From Rubrivivax sp. (lineage in GTDB: Bacteria; Pseudomonadota; Gammaproteobacteria; Burkholderiales; Burkholderiaceae_C): 64,000 nucleotides of DNA. Numbering within the stretch: the stretch's first letter is position 1; each line of letters opens with the position of its first letter. The position numbers and the translations under genes were made by a program. The DNA is taken from contig JADCGP010000039.1 of NCBI GenBank assembly GCA_020248915.1, positions 1 to 64,000 on the forward strand, read 5' to 3'. The notes beneath the pieces were generated by a model that searched no databases, had not been told where the DNA came from, and saw nothing but the letters and a program-made list of their open reading frames with translations. Shown in pieces: positions 37,068 to 47,545 of this stretch.

Positions 37068-39854
37068 ATGACCCATACCGCCACGCACCGCCTTGCCGCG
37101 GCCGCACTCGCCGCCGCGCTGGCGCTGGCCGGCGCCGGCTGCTCGAAGCTGCAGTCCGACGACGACATCGTCGCCTCGGCACAGGCCTACCTGGACCAGA
37201 ACGACGTCAACGCGGCCACGATCCAGCTCAAGGCGTTGCTGCAGCGCAGCCCCGACTCCGGCCCGGGCCGGCTGCTGCTCGGACGCGCCCTGCTCGCCGC
37301 GGGCGACCCGGTCGCGGCGGTGGTCGAGCTCGCCAAGGCGCGCGAGCTCGGCGTGCCCGACGCCAAGGTGCTGCCGCCGCTGGCGCGCGGGCTGCTGGCC
37401 ACCGGCGAGCACGTCCGCGTGACGTCCGACTACGCGCAGGTGCAGCTCCCGGAGCCGCAGGCGGCGGCCGACCTGCTGACCAGTGTCGCGACGGCGTACG
37501 CGCGGCAGGGCGAGCTGGAGCAGGCCGCGCGCTACGCGGCCGCGGCGCTGCAGGTGCAGCCGGGCTACGCGATGGCGGTCATCGTGCAGGCGCAGCTGAA
37601 GGCGAGCGAGCGCGACGTCGACGGCGCGCTGCTGCTGGTGGAGGACGTGCTCGCGCTCGAGCCCGGCCACGAGCGGGCCGGCGTGCTGAAGGGCGAGCTG
37701 CTGCAGCACGGCAAGCGCGACCGCGCCGGCGCGCTGGCGGCGTACCGCAAGGTGGTCGAGGCACACCCGAAGAGCGTGCCGGCCCGGGTGGCCGTCATCA
37801 CGCTGCTTCGCCTCGAGGGCGAGGCCGACGAGGCGAAGGCCCAGGTCGAGGCGCTGCGCCAGGCGGCGCCGAACCACCCCGAGACGGTGCTGCAGGAGAC
37901 GCAGCAGGCGCTGCTGGAGGGCGACAGCGCCAAGGCGCGCGACCTCGCCGGCCGGCTGCTGAAGGCGGTGCCGGACCACCCGGGCGTGCTGTTCCTCGCC
38001 GGGCTGGCCGAGTTCCGGCTGCGCTCCTACGCGATGGCCGAGGCCCACCTGTCGAAGGCGCTGAAGAGCGCGCCGGGCTACCTGATGGCGCGGCAGTTGC
38101 TGGCCCAGACCTACCTGCGCTCGGGCCAGCCGGGCAAGACGCTCGAGACGCTGGCGCCCGTGCTGCAGGGCAGCGGTGCCGACGGCGGCAGCCTCGCGCT
38201 GGCCGGCGAGGCCCACCTGGCGCTGGGCGACATGCGGCAGGCCGACGAGGCCTTCAAGCGCGCCGGCCAGGCCTCACCCGACGACCCGCGCGTGCGGGTC
38301 GCCGTGGCGCTGTCGCAGGTGGCGCGCGGCAACCCGGGCGCCGCGGTGGCCGACCTCGAGGCGGTGGCCGCCACCGACAAGGGCACGCGCGCCGACCTGG
38401 CGCTGATCACCGCGCGCATGCGCAGCGGCGACCTGCCCGGCGCGCTGAAGGCGGTGGAATCGCTGCGCACCAAGATGCCCGACCGGGCCCTGCCCGATCT
38501 GCTTCAGGGCCGCGTGCTCCAGGCGCGCAACGACGTCGCCGGGGCGCGCGCCGCCTACGAGGCGGCCGTGAAGAAGGACCCCAAGTTCTTCCCTGCGGTG
38601 GCGGCGCTGGCCGGCCTGGACGTGCAGGGCGGCCAGCCGGCCGACGCCCGCAAGCGCCTGACGGCGCTGGTGGAGGCCGACCCCGGGTCGAGCGCGGCGC
38701 ACATCGCGCTGGCCGAGCTGACCTCGCGCCAGGGCGGCACGGCGGCCGAGGTGGCCAGGCAGCTCGAGGAGGCGATCAAGGCCAGCCCCGGCCAGGCCCG
38801 GCCTCGGCTGGTGCTGGTGCAGCACTGGCTGAGCGCCGGCGACGCGAAGGCCGCGCTGGCGGCCGCGCAGGCGGGCGCGGCGGCGCTGCCGTCCGACCTG
38901 TCGATCCAGGAGGCGCTCGGCCGCGCGCAGATGGCCAGCGGCGACGCGCGGCAGGCGCAGGCCACCTTCACGCAGCTGGTGGCGCGGCAGCCGGGCAACC
39001 CGGTGGCGCTGGTGCGGCTGGCCGAGGCGCAGACGCTCGGCAGCGACTTCGAGGGCGCGGGCAAGTCGCTGCGCAAGGCGCTCGAGATCCAACCCACGCT
39101 CGCCCCGGCCAAGCGCGCGCTGGCGGCGGTGTACGTGGCGCAGGGCAAGCCGGCGGAGGCGCTCACGCTGGCGCGCGAGCTGCAGCGCAGCGACCCGAAG
39201 GATGCCCTCGGCTTCGTGATCGCCGGCGACGTCGAGCGGCTGCAGCGCAACTGGCCCGCGGCCATCGCGGCGATGCGCACGGCGCTGGCCAACGAGCGCA
39301 GCACGCAGAACGCGGTGCGCCTGCACCAGACGCTGCTGGCGGCGGGCAAGCCGGCCGACGCGGAACTGGCGGCGCAGGCCTGGCTGCGCGACTCGCCGCA
39401 GGACGCGGCCTTCCGCTTCTACCTCGGCGACATCGCGCTGGCGCAGCGCCAGTGGGCGCAGGCGGAGCAGCACTACCGCTCGGTGATGCAGCTGCAGCCG
39501 GGCAACGGGCTGGCGGTCAACAACGTGGCCTGGCTGATGCTGCAGCAGGGCAAGCCCGGCGCAGTGGCGGTTGCCAGGCAGGCCAACGAGCTGCTGCCGG
39601 GCCGGCCGGCGCTGATGGACACGCTGGCCAGCGCCCTGGCCGCCGAGGGCCAGCTGCCCAAGGCGATCGAGCTGCAGAAGGAGGCGCTGGCCCGCGCACC
39701 GCAGGACCCGAAGCTGCGCCTCAACCTGGCGCGGCTGCTGATCCAGGCCGGCGACAAGCCGCAGGCCCGCGCCGAGCTGGAGGACATCGCCCGGCTGGGC
39801 GACCGATTCGCCGGCCAGGACGAGGTCGAGCGGCTGCTGAAAGGCGTGCGCTGA
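37068..39854 (+). CDS. Second PrsT-like TPR lipoprotein (tandem paralogue)
   Basis: A 928-residue TPR lipoprotein, one residue shorter than the adjacent PrsT. Lipobox LAGAGC gives lipidated Cys25 at the same place. The mature start ([20 protein letters not shown]) is closer to the usual PrsT N-terminus than that of the first copy. Corresponding blocks are recognisable ([20 protein letters not shown] versus [37 protein letters not shown] versus LSRLGSRFKEQAEAQRLLKG), so the pair arose by tandem duplication and then diverged widely. ATG 37068 follows AGGAGAAAGAGG. The track ORF from 34689 is an artefact. The stop overlaps the likely CTG start of the protease. Confidence 0.92.
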   Translation: MTHTATHRLAAAALAAALALAGAGCSKLQSDDDIVASAQAYLDQNDVNAATIQLKALLQRSPDSGPGRLLLGRALLAAGDPVAAVVELAKARELGVPDAKVLPPLARGLLATGEHVRVTSDYAQVQLPEPQAAADLLTSVATAYARQGELEQAARYAAAALQVQPGYAMAVIVQAQLKASERDVDGALLLVEDVLALEPGHERAGVLKGELLQHGKRDRAGALAAYRKVVEAHPKSVPARVAVITLLRLEGEADEAKAQVEALRQAAPNHPETVLQETQQALLEGDSAKARDLAGRLLKAVPDHPGVLFLAGLAEFRLRSYAMAEAHLSKALKSAPGYLMARQLLAQTYLRSGQPGKTLETLAPVLQGSGADGGSLALAGEAHLALGDMRQADEAFKRAGQASPDDPRVRVAVALSQVARGNPGAAVADLEAVAATDKGTRADLALITARMRSGDLPGALKAVESLRTKMPDRALPDLLQGRVLQARNDVAGARAAYEAAVKKDPKFFPAVAALAGLDVQGGQPADARKRLTALVEADPGSSAAHIALAELTSRQGGTAAEVARQLEEAIKASPGQARPRLVLVQHWLSAGDAKAALAAAQAGAAALPSDLSIQEALGRAQMASGDARQAQATFTQLVARQPGNPVALVRLAEAQTLGSDFEGAGKSLRKALEIQPTLAPAKRALAAVYVAQGKPAEALTLARELQRSDPKDALGFVIAGDVERLQRNWPAAIAAMRTALANERSTQNAVRLHQTLLAAGKPADAELAAQAWLRDSPQDAAFRFYLGDIALAQRQWAQAEQHYRSVMQLQPGNGLAVNNVAWLMLQQGKPGAVAVARQANELLPGRPALMDTLASALAAEGQLPKAIELQKEALARAPQDPKLRLNLARLLIQAGDKPQARAELEDIARLGDRFAGQDEVERLLKGVR

Positions 39855-40753
39855 AGCCTTCGCGGCGCGCGGCGCTGGGCCTGCTGGCGGGTGCCGGCGC
39901 CCGTGCGGTCGGGACGGCCGGGGCCGGGGCCGCGGCCGCCGCCTGGGCGGCGCTCGCGACCGCGTCGCCAGCCCGGGCGTCGGGGCTGCCGGAGGTGATC
40001 GCGGCGCTGCGGCCCTCGGTGCTGCCGGTGGGCACCTTCGGCGCCACCGACAACCCGCGCTTCGGCTTCCGCGGCACCGGCTTCGTCGTGGGCGACGGCA
40101 CGCTGGTGGCGACCAACCACCACGTGCTGCCCACGGGCGGCGAGGCCCCGGCGGGCCGCCGCCTGGTGGTGATGGCCGGCCGGCGCGCGCAGGGCCCGGG
40201 CAGCGAGGTGGGCGAGCTGCGCACGGCCACCGTCGTGGCCACCGAGCCGGCGCGCGACCTGGCGCTGCTGCGCATCGAGGGCCCGCCTCTGGCGCCGCTG
40301 ACGCTGGCGGCCGACGGCGCGGCGCGCGAAGGCCAGTCGATCGCGCTGATGGGCTACCCGATCGCCGGCGCGCTGGGCTTCGCGCCCGTCACGCACGCGG
40401 GGATCGTGGCCTCGATCACCACCGTGGCGCTGCCCGCGCCGACAGCCGCGCAGCTGGACCCGCGTGCGATCGCGCGGCTGCGCGAGGGCAACTTCGAGGT
40501 GCTGCAGCTCGACGCCATCGCCTACCCGGGCAACAGCGGCGGGCCGCTGTTCGATGCCGCGACCGGCCAGGTGCTGGGCGTGGTGAACATGGTGCTGGTG
40601 AAGGGCAGCCGCGAGAGCGCGATCGCCAGCCCGACCGGCATCAGCTACGCGATCCCGGTGCGCTACCTGCGGGCGCTGCTCGAGGAGCACGCCGCCGGCG
40701 CGGACGGCCGCTCGGCACGGCCCGCGCCGCCCACGCCCGAGCAGCGCCGCTGA
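39851..40753 (+). CDS. Trypsin-like serine protease (DegP/HtrA type catalytic domain), exported, probable CTG start
   Basis: About 300 residues. The N-terminus [15 protein letters not shown] leads into a hydrophobic stretch ending SPARAS, a Tat-like signal. The catalytic triad is visible: His in VATNHHVLP, Asp in PARDLALLRI, Ser in YPGNSGGPLFD. No PDZ domain follows, so it is a stand-alone periplasmic protease domain. No in-frame ATG, GTG or TTG precedes the signal; the codon CTG at 39851 forms a CTGA overlap with the PrsT2 stop and has AAAGG 6 nt upstream, so CTG is the likely start. A later GTG would lose the signal peptide. It is last in the prs operon, so it may act on exported EPS-system proteins. 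Confidence 0.85.
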   Translation: MKPSRRAALGLLAGAGARAVGTAGAGAAAAAWAALATASPARASGLPEVIAALRPSVLPVGTFGATDNPRFGFRGTGFVVGDGTLVATNHHVLPTGGEAPAGRRLVVMAGRRAQGPGSEVGELRTATVVATEPARDLALLRIEGPPLAPLTLAADGAAREGQSIALMGYPIAGALGFAPVTHAGIVASITTVALPAPTAAQLDPRAIARLREGNFEVLQLDAIAYPGNSGGPLFDAATGQVLGVVNMVLVKGSRESAIASPTGISYAIPVRYLRALLEEHAAGADGRSARPAPPTPEQRR

Positions 40754-40825
40754 GGAGCGTCGCCGGGCCACGCCGCCGGGGGCGCCCGGCGGGTGCGCCG
40801 GAACGCCCCGCGGGCCCTCGCGCCC

Positions 40826-41833
40826 TCACACGCGGTAGTAGCCGCGGTACCAGTCGACGAAGCGGCCGATGCCGGTGCGGATGTCGGTGGCCGGGGCGAA
40901 GCCGACCCAGTCGCGCAGCGCGTCGACGTCGGCGTAGGTGGCGGGCACGTCGCCGTCCTGCAGCGGCAGCAGCAGCTTGTCGGCCTTGCGGCCGAGCGCG
41001 TCCTCGATGCAGCCGATGAACTCCAGCAGCGGCACCGGGTCGTGGTTGCCGATGTTGAACACGCGGTAGGGCGCGCTGCTGGTGGCGGGGTCGGGGCGGT
41101 CGGCGCGGAAGGCCGGGTCGGGGGCGGCGGTCTTGTCGAGCACGCGCACCACGCCCTCGACGATGTCATCGACGTAGGTGAAGTCGCGCTGCATGCGGCC
41201 GTGGTTGAAGACCTCGATCGGCCGGCCCTCCAGGATCGCCTTCGTGAACAGGAACAGCGCCATGTCGGGCCGGCCCCAGGGCCCGTAGACGGTGAAGAAG
41301 CGCAGCCCGGTGGTCGGCAGCCCGTACAGGTGGCTGTAGGTGTGGGCCATCAGCTCGTTGGCCTTCTTGGTGGCCGCATACATGCTGACCGGATGGTCGA
41401 CGCTGTCGTGCTCGGAGAACGGCATCTTCGTGTTGCCGCCGTAGACGCTGGAGCTCGAGGCGTACACGAGGTGCTGCACGCGGTGGTGGCGGCAGCCCTC
41501 GAGCACGTTCATGAAGCCGACCAGGTTGGCCTCGACGTAGGCGTGCGGGTTCTTCAGCGAGTAGCGCACGCCGGCCTGCGCGGCCAGGTGGATCACGCGG
41601 TCGAAGCCCTCGGCGGCGAACAGGCGCGCCATGCCCTCGCGGTCGGCCACATCCAGCCGCACGAAACGGAAGCCGGCCTGCGGCAGCAGGCGCGCGAGCC
41701 GGTCCTCCTTCAGGCGGACGTCGTAGTAGTCGTTCAGGTTGTCCAGGCCGACCACCTCGTCGCCGCGCGCGAGCAGCCGGTGCGCCGTCGTGCTGCCGAT
41801 GAAGCCGGCGGCGCCGGTGAGAAGCACTTTCAT
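40826..41833 (-). CDS. capI: UDP-uronic acid C4 epimerase, CapI/LPS-epimerase type (NAD-dependent SDR)
   Basis: A 335-residue extended short-chain dehydrogenase. The NAD motif TGAAGFIG is at residues 6-13, the active-site [20 protein letters not shown] carries the Tyr-x3-Lys pair, and [16 protein letters not shown] is typical of CapI-type UDP-glucuronate 4-epimerases. It should interconvert gluco- and galacto-configured UDP-uronic acids, linking to the TviB-type dehydrogenase in the EPS operon. It starts at ATG 41833 (MKVLLTG), 37 bp after the AceE-like stop in the same direction, so it may be read from the upstream operon. It converges with the protease gene. Confidence 0.9.
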   Translation of the reverse strand: MKVLLTGAAGFIGSTTAHRLLARGDEVVGLDNLNDYYDVRLKEDRLARLLPQAGFRFVRLDVADREGMARLFAAEGFDRVIHLAAQAGVRYSLKNPHAYVEANLVGFMNVLEGCRHHRVQHLVYASSSSVYGGNTKMPFSEHDSVDHPVSMYAATKKANELMAHTYSHLYGLPTTGLRFFTVYGPWGRPDMALFLFTKAILEGRPIEVFNHGRMQRDFTYVDDIVEGVVRVLDKTAAPDPAFRADRPDPATSSAPYRVFNIGNHDPVPLLEFIGCIEDALGRKADKLLLPLQDGDVPATYADVDALRDWVGFAPATDIRTGIGRFVDWYRGYYRV

Positions 41834-41870
41834 GGGCGCGGATTGTCCCATCGGCGCGCCGGGGGCCGGC

Positions 41871-44585
41871 TCACCGGGTCCAGGGCGGCTGCCCGGGCGC
41901 CGCGGCATCCGCCACGTCGAGCGCAGCCCGCACGAGCTCCGGCGCGACCCGGCCCTGGCGCGCCAGCGCGTCGAGCGCGGCCAGCACCACGTGCTCGCGG
42001 TCGACCTCGAAGAAGCGCCGCACGTCGGCGCGCGTGCCGCTGCGGCCGAAGCCGTCGGTGCCCAGCGTGACGAAGGGGGCGCCGACGTACTCGGCCACCA
42101 GCTGCGGCACGGCACGCACGTAGTCGGTGGCTGCCACCACCGGCAGCGCGCCGCCCAGGCAGCGCTCGACGCGGCTCGCGGCGCGCGCGGCCGGCTGCTG
42201 CAGCCGGTTGGCGCGCTGCACCTCGCGCGCCTCGCGGGCGAGCTCGGTGAAGCTGGTCGCGCTCCAGACCTCGGCCTCGATGCCGTGGCGCTCGCGCAGC
42301 AGCGCGGCGGCGGCGATCACCTCGCGCAGGATCGATCCGCTGCCCACCAGGCGCAGCTGCGGCTCGCGGCACGCCGGCACCAGCGGCCCGGGCAGCCGGT
42401 ACAGGCCGGCGACGATGTCCTCCGCGCCCACGCCGGCGGGCAGCGCCGGCTGGGCGAAGTTCTCGTTCATCACCGTGAGGTAGTAGAACTCGTCGGCCTG
42501 CTCGTGGACGAGGCGGCGCACGCCGTGGGCCACGATGGCCGCGAGCTCGTAGCCGAAGGCCGGGTCGTAGGCGCGGCAGTTCGGGATCGTGCTCGCGGCC
42601 AGGTGGCTGGTGCCGTCCTGGTGCTGCAGGCCCTCGCCGCTGAGCGTGGTGCGGCCGGCGGTGGCGCCGACCAGGAAGCCGCGCGCGCGGCTGTCGGCGG
42701 CGCAGAAGATCAGGTCGCCCACGCGCTGGAAGCCGAAGCAGGAGTAGAAGATGTAGAAGGGCAGCATCGGCACGCCGTGCGTGCTGTAGCTTGTGGCCGC
42801 GGCGATCCAGCTGCCCATCGCGCCGGCCTCGCTGATGCCCTCCTCCAGGATCTGGCCGGTGCGGCTCTCCTTGTAGAACAGCAGCTCGTCCCTGTCCTCG
42901 GGCTCGTAGAGCTGGCCCTGGGCGGCGTAGATCGCGACCTCGCGGAACAGGCTCTGCATGCCGAAGGTGCGCGCCTCGTCGGCGACGATGGGCACGACGT
43001 GCCGGCCGAGCGCCTTGTCGCGCAGCAGCGCGGTGAGCTGCTGCACGAAGACCATCGTCGTGCTCTGCTCGCGCCCGGCCTGGCGCTCGACCAGCCGTGC
43101 GGTGTCGGCCGCCTCGGGCGCGGGCAGCCGCGGCGCGGCCGCGCTGCGTGCCGGCACGTAGCCGCCCAGCGCGCGACGGCGCGCGTGCAGGTAGCGCAGC
43201 TCGGGGCTGTCGGCGTCGGGCAGGTGGAACTCCAGCGCGCGCACCTGCTCGTCCTTCAGCGGCAGCGCGAAGCGGTCGCGGAAGGCGAGCAGCGCCTCGT
43301 CGTCGAGCTTCTTCTGCTGGTGCGAGCCCATCTTGCCCTGGCCCCAGTGGCCCATGCCGTAGCCCTTCTTGGTCTGGGCCAGGATCACGGTGGGGCGGCC
43401 GCGGGTCGTCACCGCGGCGCGGTAGGCGGCGTAGATCTTGAGCGGGTCGTGGCCGCCGCGCTTCAGGCGGTCGATGTCGTCGTCGGACAGGTGCGCGACC
43501 AGGCGCTGCAGCTCCGGGTACTTGTTGAAGAAGTGCTCGCGGTTGAAGCGGCCGTCGGTGGCGGCGTACTTCTGGAACTCGCCGTCCACGGTCTCGTGCA
43601 GGCGGCGCAGCAGCACGCCGTCGGTGTCGGCGGCGAACAGCGGGTCCCAGTCCGAGCCCCACAGCAGTTTGACCACGTTCCAGCCGGCCCCGGCGAACAG
43701 GCCCTCGAGCTCCTGCACGATCGAGCCGTTGCCGCGCACCGGCCCGTCGAGGCGCTGCAGGTTGCAGTTGACGACGAAGACCAGGTTGTCCAGGCCCTCG
43801 CGCGCGGCCAGCGACAGGCCGGCCAGCGACTCGGGCTCGTCCATCTCGCCGTCGCCGACGAAGGCCCAGACGCGGCGCTCGCGCGCCGACGCGGCGTCGA
43901 GCAGGTCGCGGTCGGCCATGTAGCGCAGGAAGCGCGCCTGGTAGATGGCCGTCAGCGGGCCGAGGCCCATCGAGCCGGTGGGGAACTGCCAGAAGTCGGG
44001 CATCAGCCACGGGTGGCAGTAGGAGCTGAGGCCCGCGCCGGCAACGGTGCCGGTCTCCTGGCGGAAGTTCAGCAGCCGTTCGCGCGGCAGGCGTCCCTCG
44101 AGGAAGGCGCGCGCATACACGCCCGGCGAGGCGTGGGGCTGGAAGAACACGAGGTCGCCCGCCTGCCCGGCGCGGAAGAAGTGGTTGAAGCCGACCTCGA
44201 ACAGGTCGGCGATCGACGCGTAGGTGGCGATGTGGCCGCCGAGCTCGGCCGAGTGCTGGTTGCTGCGCACCACCATCGCCAGCGCGTTCCAGCGCACGAT
44301 GGCCGAGATCCGGGCCTCCAGCACCAGGTCGCCGGGGTACGGCGGCTGGCGGTCGAGCGTCACGGTGTTGACGTAGGGCGTGTTCAGCACCGGCGGCAGC
44401 GGCACCTGCTGAGCGCGCGCCGCGTCGAGCAGCCGCCGCAGCAGGTAGGTGCCGCGCTCGCGGCCCTCGCGCGCCACCAGCGACTGGAAAGCCTCCAGCC
44501 ACTCGCGGGTCTCCTGCGGGTCGGCGTCGGGCGGGATCACGCGCCACAGCGCCTGCAGCTGCAGCGGGTCGGGGTTCGGGGACAT
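41871..44585 (-). CDS. Homodimeric pyruvate dehydrogenase E1-like enzyme (AceE/MdeB family)
   Basis: A 904-residue thiamine-diphosphate-dependent E1 of the homodimeric type. The ThDP motif [13 protein letters not shown] is near residue 235, with [20 protein letters not shown] and [20 protein letters not shown] before it and the transketolase-like C-terminal half ([17 protein letters not shown]). It decarboxylates a 2-oxo acid and acylates an E2 lipoyl domain. No E2, E3 or PdhR gene is close; instead it is the last gene of a catabolic-looking operon, 2 bp after a PDR-type reductase. It may therefore be a second copy for a special 2-oxo acid, as MdeB is for 2-oxobutyrate, not the housekeeping enzyme. 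Confidence 0.9.
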   Translation of the reverse strand: MSPNPDPLQLQALWRVIPPDADPQETREWLEAFQSLVAREGRERGTYLLRRLLDAARAQQVPLPPVLNTPYVNTVTLDRQPPYPGDLVLEARISAIVRWNALAMVVRSNQHSAELGGHIATYASIADLFEVGFNHFFRAGQAGDLVFFQPHASPGVYARAFLEGRLPRERLLNFRQETGTVAGAGLSSYCHPWLMPDFWQFPTGSMGLGPLTAIYQARFLRYMADRDLLDAASARERRVWAFVGDGEMDEPESLAGLSLAAREGLDNLVFVVNCNLQRLDGPVRGNGSIVQELEGLFAGAGWNVVKLLWGSDWDPLFAADTDGVLLRRLHETVDGEFQKYAATDGRFNREHFFNKYPELQRLVAHLSDDDIDRLKRGGHDPLKIYAAYRAAVTTRGRPTVILAQTKKGYGMGHWGQGKMGSHQQKKLDDEALLAFRDRFALPLKDEQVRALEFHLPDADSPELRYLHARRRALGGYVPARSAAAPRLPAPEAADTARLVERQAGREQSTTMVFVQQLTALLRDKALGRHVVPIVADEARTFGMQSLFREVAIYAAQGQLYEPEDRDELLFYKESRTGQILEEGISEAGAMGSWIAAATSYSTHGVPMLPFYIFYSCFGFQRVGDLIFCAADSRARGFLVGATAGRTTLSGEGLQHQDGTSHLAASTIPNCRAYDPAFGYELAAIVAHGVRRLVHEQADEFYYLTVMNENFAQPALPAGVGAEDIVAGLYRLPGPLVPACREPQLRLVGSGSILREVIAAAALLRERHGIEAEVWSATSFTELAREAREVQRANRLQQPAARAASRVERCLGGALPVVAATDYVRAVPQLVAEYVGAPFVTLGTDGFGRSGTRADVRRFFEVDREHVVLAALDALARQGRVAPELVRAALDVADAAAPGQPPWTR

Positions 44586-44587
44586 GG

Positions 44588-45583
44588 TCAGAGCTCCAGC
44601 GTGAGCACGCCGCCGCGGGCGCGCGAGCAGCACAGCGCGATCTCGTGCCCGCGCTGCACGGGCGAGAGGCAGAAGTCGCGGTGCTCGGGTGTCGCCTGGC
44701 CGGGCGCCGCGCGCCAGCGCACGACGCAGGTGCCGCACACGCCCTGCTCGCACGACACCGCGATGTCGATGCCCACCTCGTGCAGCGCCTGCACCGCGGT
44801 CTGGTCGGCCGCCACCGGCACGCGCGCCTCGCTGCGCGCCAGGTGCAGCACGAAGGGTTCGTCGCCGGCGGCGCCGGCGGCAGTCTCGGGCGGGGCGAAG
44901 TACTCGAGGTGCAGCGCGTCGTCGGGCCGGCCGGCGGCGCGCGCGTGCCCGAGCGCCGCCCGCATGAAGCCGGCCGGGCCGCACAGGTACAGCTGCGTGC
45001 CGGGGGCGGCGGAGGCGATCAGCGCGGCGAGGTCGATCTTCTGCGGCGCCGCCGCGTCGTCGAAGTGCAGCCGCACCGCGGCACCGAGCCGGGCCAGCGC
45101 GTCGCCGAACGCCAGGTGCGCGCGGCTGCGTGCGAACACCGCGAGCGTGAACGCGCGCCCCTCGCGCGCCAGCTGCTCCGCCATCGCCAGCAGCGGCGTC
45201 AGGCCGATGCCGCCGGCCAGCAGCAATGCCGGCGCCGGCCCGTCGTGCAGCGGGAAGGCGTTGCGCGGGCTGCCGATGGCGAGCAGGTCGCCCTCGGCCA
45301 CCAGGGCGTGCAGCGCGGCGCTGCCGCCACGGCTGGCAGGCTCGCGCTTGACGCCGATACGATAGCGCCGCGGCGGCCCGTCCGGAGGCGGCGCCTCGGC
45401 CAGCGAGTAGGTGCGCACGAAGCCGCCGGGCGTGTGCACGTCGACGTGGGCGCCGGGCGTGTAGCCGGGCAGCGGCAGGCCGCGCGGGTGCACGAGGTCG
45501 AGCACGCGCACGTCGGGCGTGGCCTGCTCGACGCGCGCCACGCGCAGCGTCAGCGTGCGGGCGGGTGCCGCAGCGGGGGTCAT
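44588..45583 (-). CDS. PDR/VanB-type oxidoreductase (FMN, NAD and C-terminal 2Fe-2S)
   Basis: A 331-residue reductase. The flavin domain has RTYSLAE (FMN-binding RxYSL), the nucleotide domain has LLLAGGIGLTPLLAMAEQL and LYLCGPAGFM, and the C-terminal ferredoxin domain has CEQGVCGTC plus a later Cys (FCLSP), the plant-type 2Fe-2S ligands. Such reductases feed electrons from NAD(P)H to a Rieske oxygenase, as in vanillate demethylase. No oxygenase component is in the window, so its partner is missing or encoded elsewhere. It lies between the RidA gene (50-bp gap) and the AceE-like gene (2-bp gap). Confidence 0.9.
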   Translation of the reverse strand: MTPAAAPARTLTLRVARVEQATPDVRVLDLVHPRGLPLPGYTPGAHVDVHTPGGFVRTYSLAEAPPPDGPPRRYRIGVKREPASRGGSAALHALVAEGDLLAIGSPRNAFPLHDGPAPALLLAGGIGLTPLLAMAEQLAREGRAFTLAVFARSRAHLAFGDALARLGAAVRLHFDDAAAPQKIDLAALIASAAPGTQLYLCGPAGFMRAALGHARAAGRPDDALHLEYFAPPETAAGAAGDEPFVLHLARSEARVPVAADQTAVQALHEVGIDIAVSCEQGVCGTCVVRWRAAPGQATPEHRDFCLSPVQRGHEIALCCSRARGGVLTLEL

Positions 45584-45633
45584 CTCAGCGCCGCCTCGGG
45601 GGGCACCGGCGAAGCGGGCGTCGGGACGTCACG

Positions 45634-46086
45634 TCAGCGCGGGCCCGGGATGAAGGCCGTGCCCTCGACCTCGATGCGCACCTGGCGGCTGGGCAGCATG
45701 CCGCTCACCTCGACCACCGTGCTCACCGGCGGCTCGCCGGGATAGAACAGGCGCCGCACGCGGGCGTACAGCGGGTAGTCGCGCAGGTCGGTGAAGTACT
45801 GCACCAGCTTGAACACGTCGGCCATGCTCCCGCCGTGCTGCTCGGCCAGCTGCCGGATGCGGTCGAGCACGACCCAGCTCTGCACCAGCGCCGGGGCCTG
45901 GAAGACGTCGATCGACATCTCGCCGGTCTCGCCGAGCTGCGAGCTGACCGCGGCGGGCAGCTGGTCGAAGCGCTCGATCACGTCGCGCGTGACCGGGTCG
46001 ACGGCGATCACGCCGGAGAAGTAGACGAAGTCGCCGATGCGCCTGGCGGCGGCGTAGCGCGCCAGCGGCTGTCCTGAAGTGCTCAC
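45634..46086 (-). CDS. RidA/YjgF/Rid family protein
   Basis: A 150-residue Rid-family protein; RidA relatives hydrolyse reactive enamine/imine intermediates or act in catabolic ring-opening pathways. YAAARRIGDFVYFSGVIAVDP, DVFKLVQYFTDLRDYPLY and VEVSGMLPSRQVRIEVEGTA follow the family pattern, with the conserved Arg and Glu near the end. It is longer than canonical RidA (about 128 residues) by an internal segment. The start is GTG 46086, 10 bp after the FAD oxidase stop. Its presence suggests the operon substrate passes through an enamine/imine step. Confidence 0.85.
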   Translation of the reverse strand: MSTSGQPLARYAAARRIGDFVYFSGVIAVDPVTRDVIERFDQLPAAVSSQLGETGEMSIDVFQAPALVQSWVVLDRIRQLAEQHGGSMADVFKLVQYFTDLRDYPLYARVRRLFYPGEPPVSTVVEVSGMLPSRQVRIEVEGTAFIPGPR

Positions 46087-46096
46087 CCCGTCCTCC

Positions 46097-47545
46097 TCAT
46101 GCGGTGCGCGCCATCGCCGGCGTCCAGCCGCGCGTCTTGCCCGGGTTCATCAGGCCGAGCGGGTCGGCCTCGCGCTTGAACTCGATCTGCGCCTGGTCGA
46201 TGGTCTTCATGCCGCCGTCCTCGATCGTGACGACGTGCGGGTTGAAGATCGTGCAGCCGTCGCGCTCGATGCTGTCGATCAGCTCGTACTGGCGCGCGGC
46301 GCCGCCCCAGCGCACCAGCAGCAGGCCGAAGGTGGCCGGCTGCCCGTACATCTGCGCGAACTCCTGGTGCTGCAGCACCTCGTCGCCGAAGCGCCCGAGC
46401 TGGCGCAGCACGACCGCCGGGTCGAAGGGCTGCGGGTAGGCCACCTGCAGGTAGGTCCACCGCCGCCCGGGGTCGCGCTCGGCCTTCAGCGCCTGCAGCG
46501 TGGTGTGGTTGTAGGCGCAGTCGCTGGCCGGCGGTAGGCCGGCGGCATCGAGCTCGGGCTCGGTCATCGCCAGCGCCAGCGTGCCGCCCTCGGCCTCGAC
46601 GATGGCGCGGAAGGCGTCGAGGGCCGGCGGCGCCACCATCGCGAACAGCGCGTGGCGGTCGGCCGGGAAGCGGCCGCCCAGCATCGGGTAGAAGCGCGCG
46701 AAGCGGGCCTCGACGCAGCTCATCAGCGCGGCGTCCAGCGCCGGCCTGGCCGGCGGCCGGCCCGCGCCGCTCGCCTCGCCCGCCGCCGCGAGCACCTGCG
46801 CGTAGTGCGGGAACAGCGCGATGCAGTGCACCCAGTCGGCCGCCGGCCGCAGCGCCAGCGTGACCTCGGTGATGATGCCGTTGGTGCCGTAGGCGTGATG
46901 CACCTTCTGGATGTCCGCGCCTTCCAGCACGATCACGCGCGGCTCGGGCTCCACCGTCACGACGCGGCACGAGCGCAGGTTGTCGACGTCGCGCAGCACG
47001 CCGTGCGCGGTGGAGCCGATGCCGCCGAAGCCGCCGGCGATGAAGCCGGCCACGGTGGCCACGCGCCAGGTGCTGGGCCAGATGCGCAGGCTCTGGCCGG
47101 TCTCGCGCGCGGCCTGGTCGACGTCCCACAGCCGGGCGCCGCCCTGCACGCGGGCGAAGCCGTCGCCGATGTCGAGCACGCGCTGCATCTCGGTGGCGTC
47201 GAGCACCAGCCCGCCGGCCAGCGGCACGCACTGGCCGTAGTTGCCGGTGCCGCCGCCGCGCACCGTGAGCGGCGCACGGTGGCGCGCGGCCACGGCCGCG
47301 ATGCGCAGCACCTCGGCCTCGGTGCTGGGCTTGACCACCAGGTCGGCCACGCAGCCGGCGAGCTCGGCCTCGAGGATGGGGCTGTACCAGTGGAAGTCGC
47401 GCGACAGCGCCTTGCGCTGGCGCGGCGCGGTGACCAGGTTCAGGCCCTGCAGCTCGCGCGCGACGGCCGCCCAGTCCACCAGCGGCGGCAGGCCATGGGC
47501 GGCCGGCCCGTGCGGCGGCGGCGTCGGGATCGGCGCCGCGCTCAC
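46097..47545 (-). CDS. FAD-binding oxidoreductase (FAD_binding_4, GlcD-like)
   Basis: A 482-residue PCMH-type flavoprotein. The FAD-binding region contains VVKPSTEAEVLRIAAVAA, TVRGGGTGNYGQCVPLAGG and GFGGIGSTAHG near residues 60-170. The C-terminal half lacks an easily recognised substrate domain but ends with the usual PLGLMNPGKT of glycolate/lactate-oxidase relatives, so it probably oxidises a hydroxy acid or similar compound. GTG 47545 gives a GTGA overlap with the creatininase-family stop. The huge track ORF up to 51295 is an artefact of this frame running open through other genes. Confidence 0.9.
   Translation of the reverse strand: MSAAPIPTPPPHGPAAHGLPPLVDWAAVARELQGLNLVTAPRQRKALSRDFHWYSPILEAELAGCVADLVVKPSTEAEVLRIAAVAARHRAPLTVRGGGTGNYGQCVPLAGGLVLDATEMQRVLDIGDGFARVQGGARLWDVDQAARETGQSLRIWPSTWRVATVAGFIAGGFGGIGSTAHGVLRDVDNLRSCRVVTVEPEPRVIVLEGADIQKVHHAYGTNGIITEVTLALRPAADWVHCIALFPHYAQVLAAAGEASGAGRPPARPALDAALMSCVEARFARFYPMLGGRFPADRHALFAMVAPPALDAFRAIVEAEGGTLALAMTEPELDAAGLPPASDCAYNHTTLQALKAERDPGRRWTYLQVAYPQPFDPAVVLRQLGRFGDEVLQHQEFAQMYGQPATFGLLLVRWGGAARQYELIDSIERDGCTIFNPHVVTIEDGGMKTIDQAQIEFKREADPLGLMNPGKTRGWTPAMARTA

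Noticed and set aside
34689-39854. 1721-aa forward ORF
   Set aside because: Only the part from 37068 is real (second PrsT). The start is an out-of-frame reading of the first prsT.
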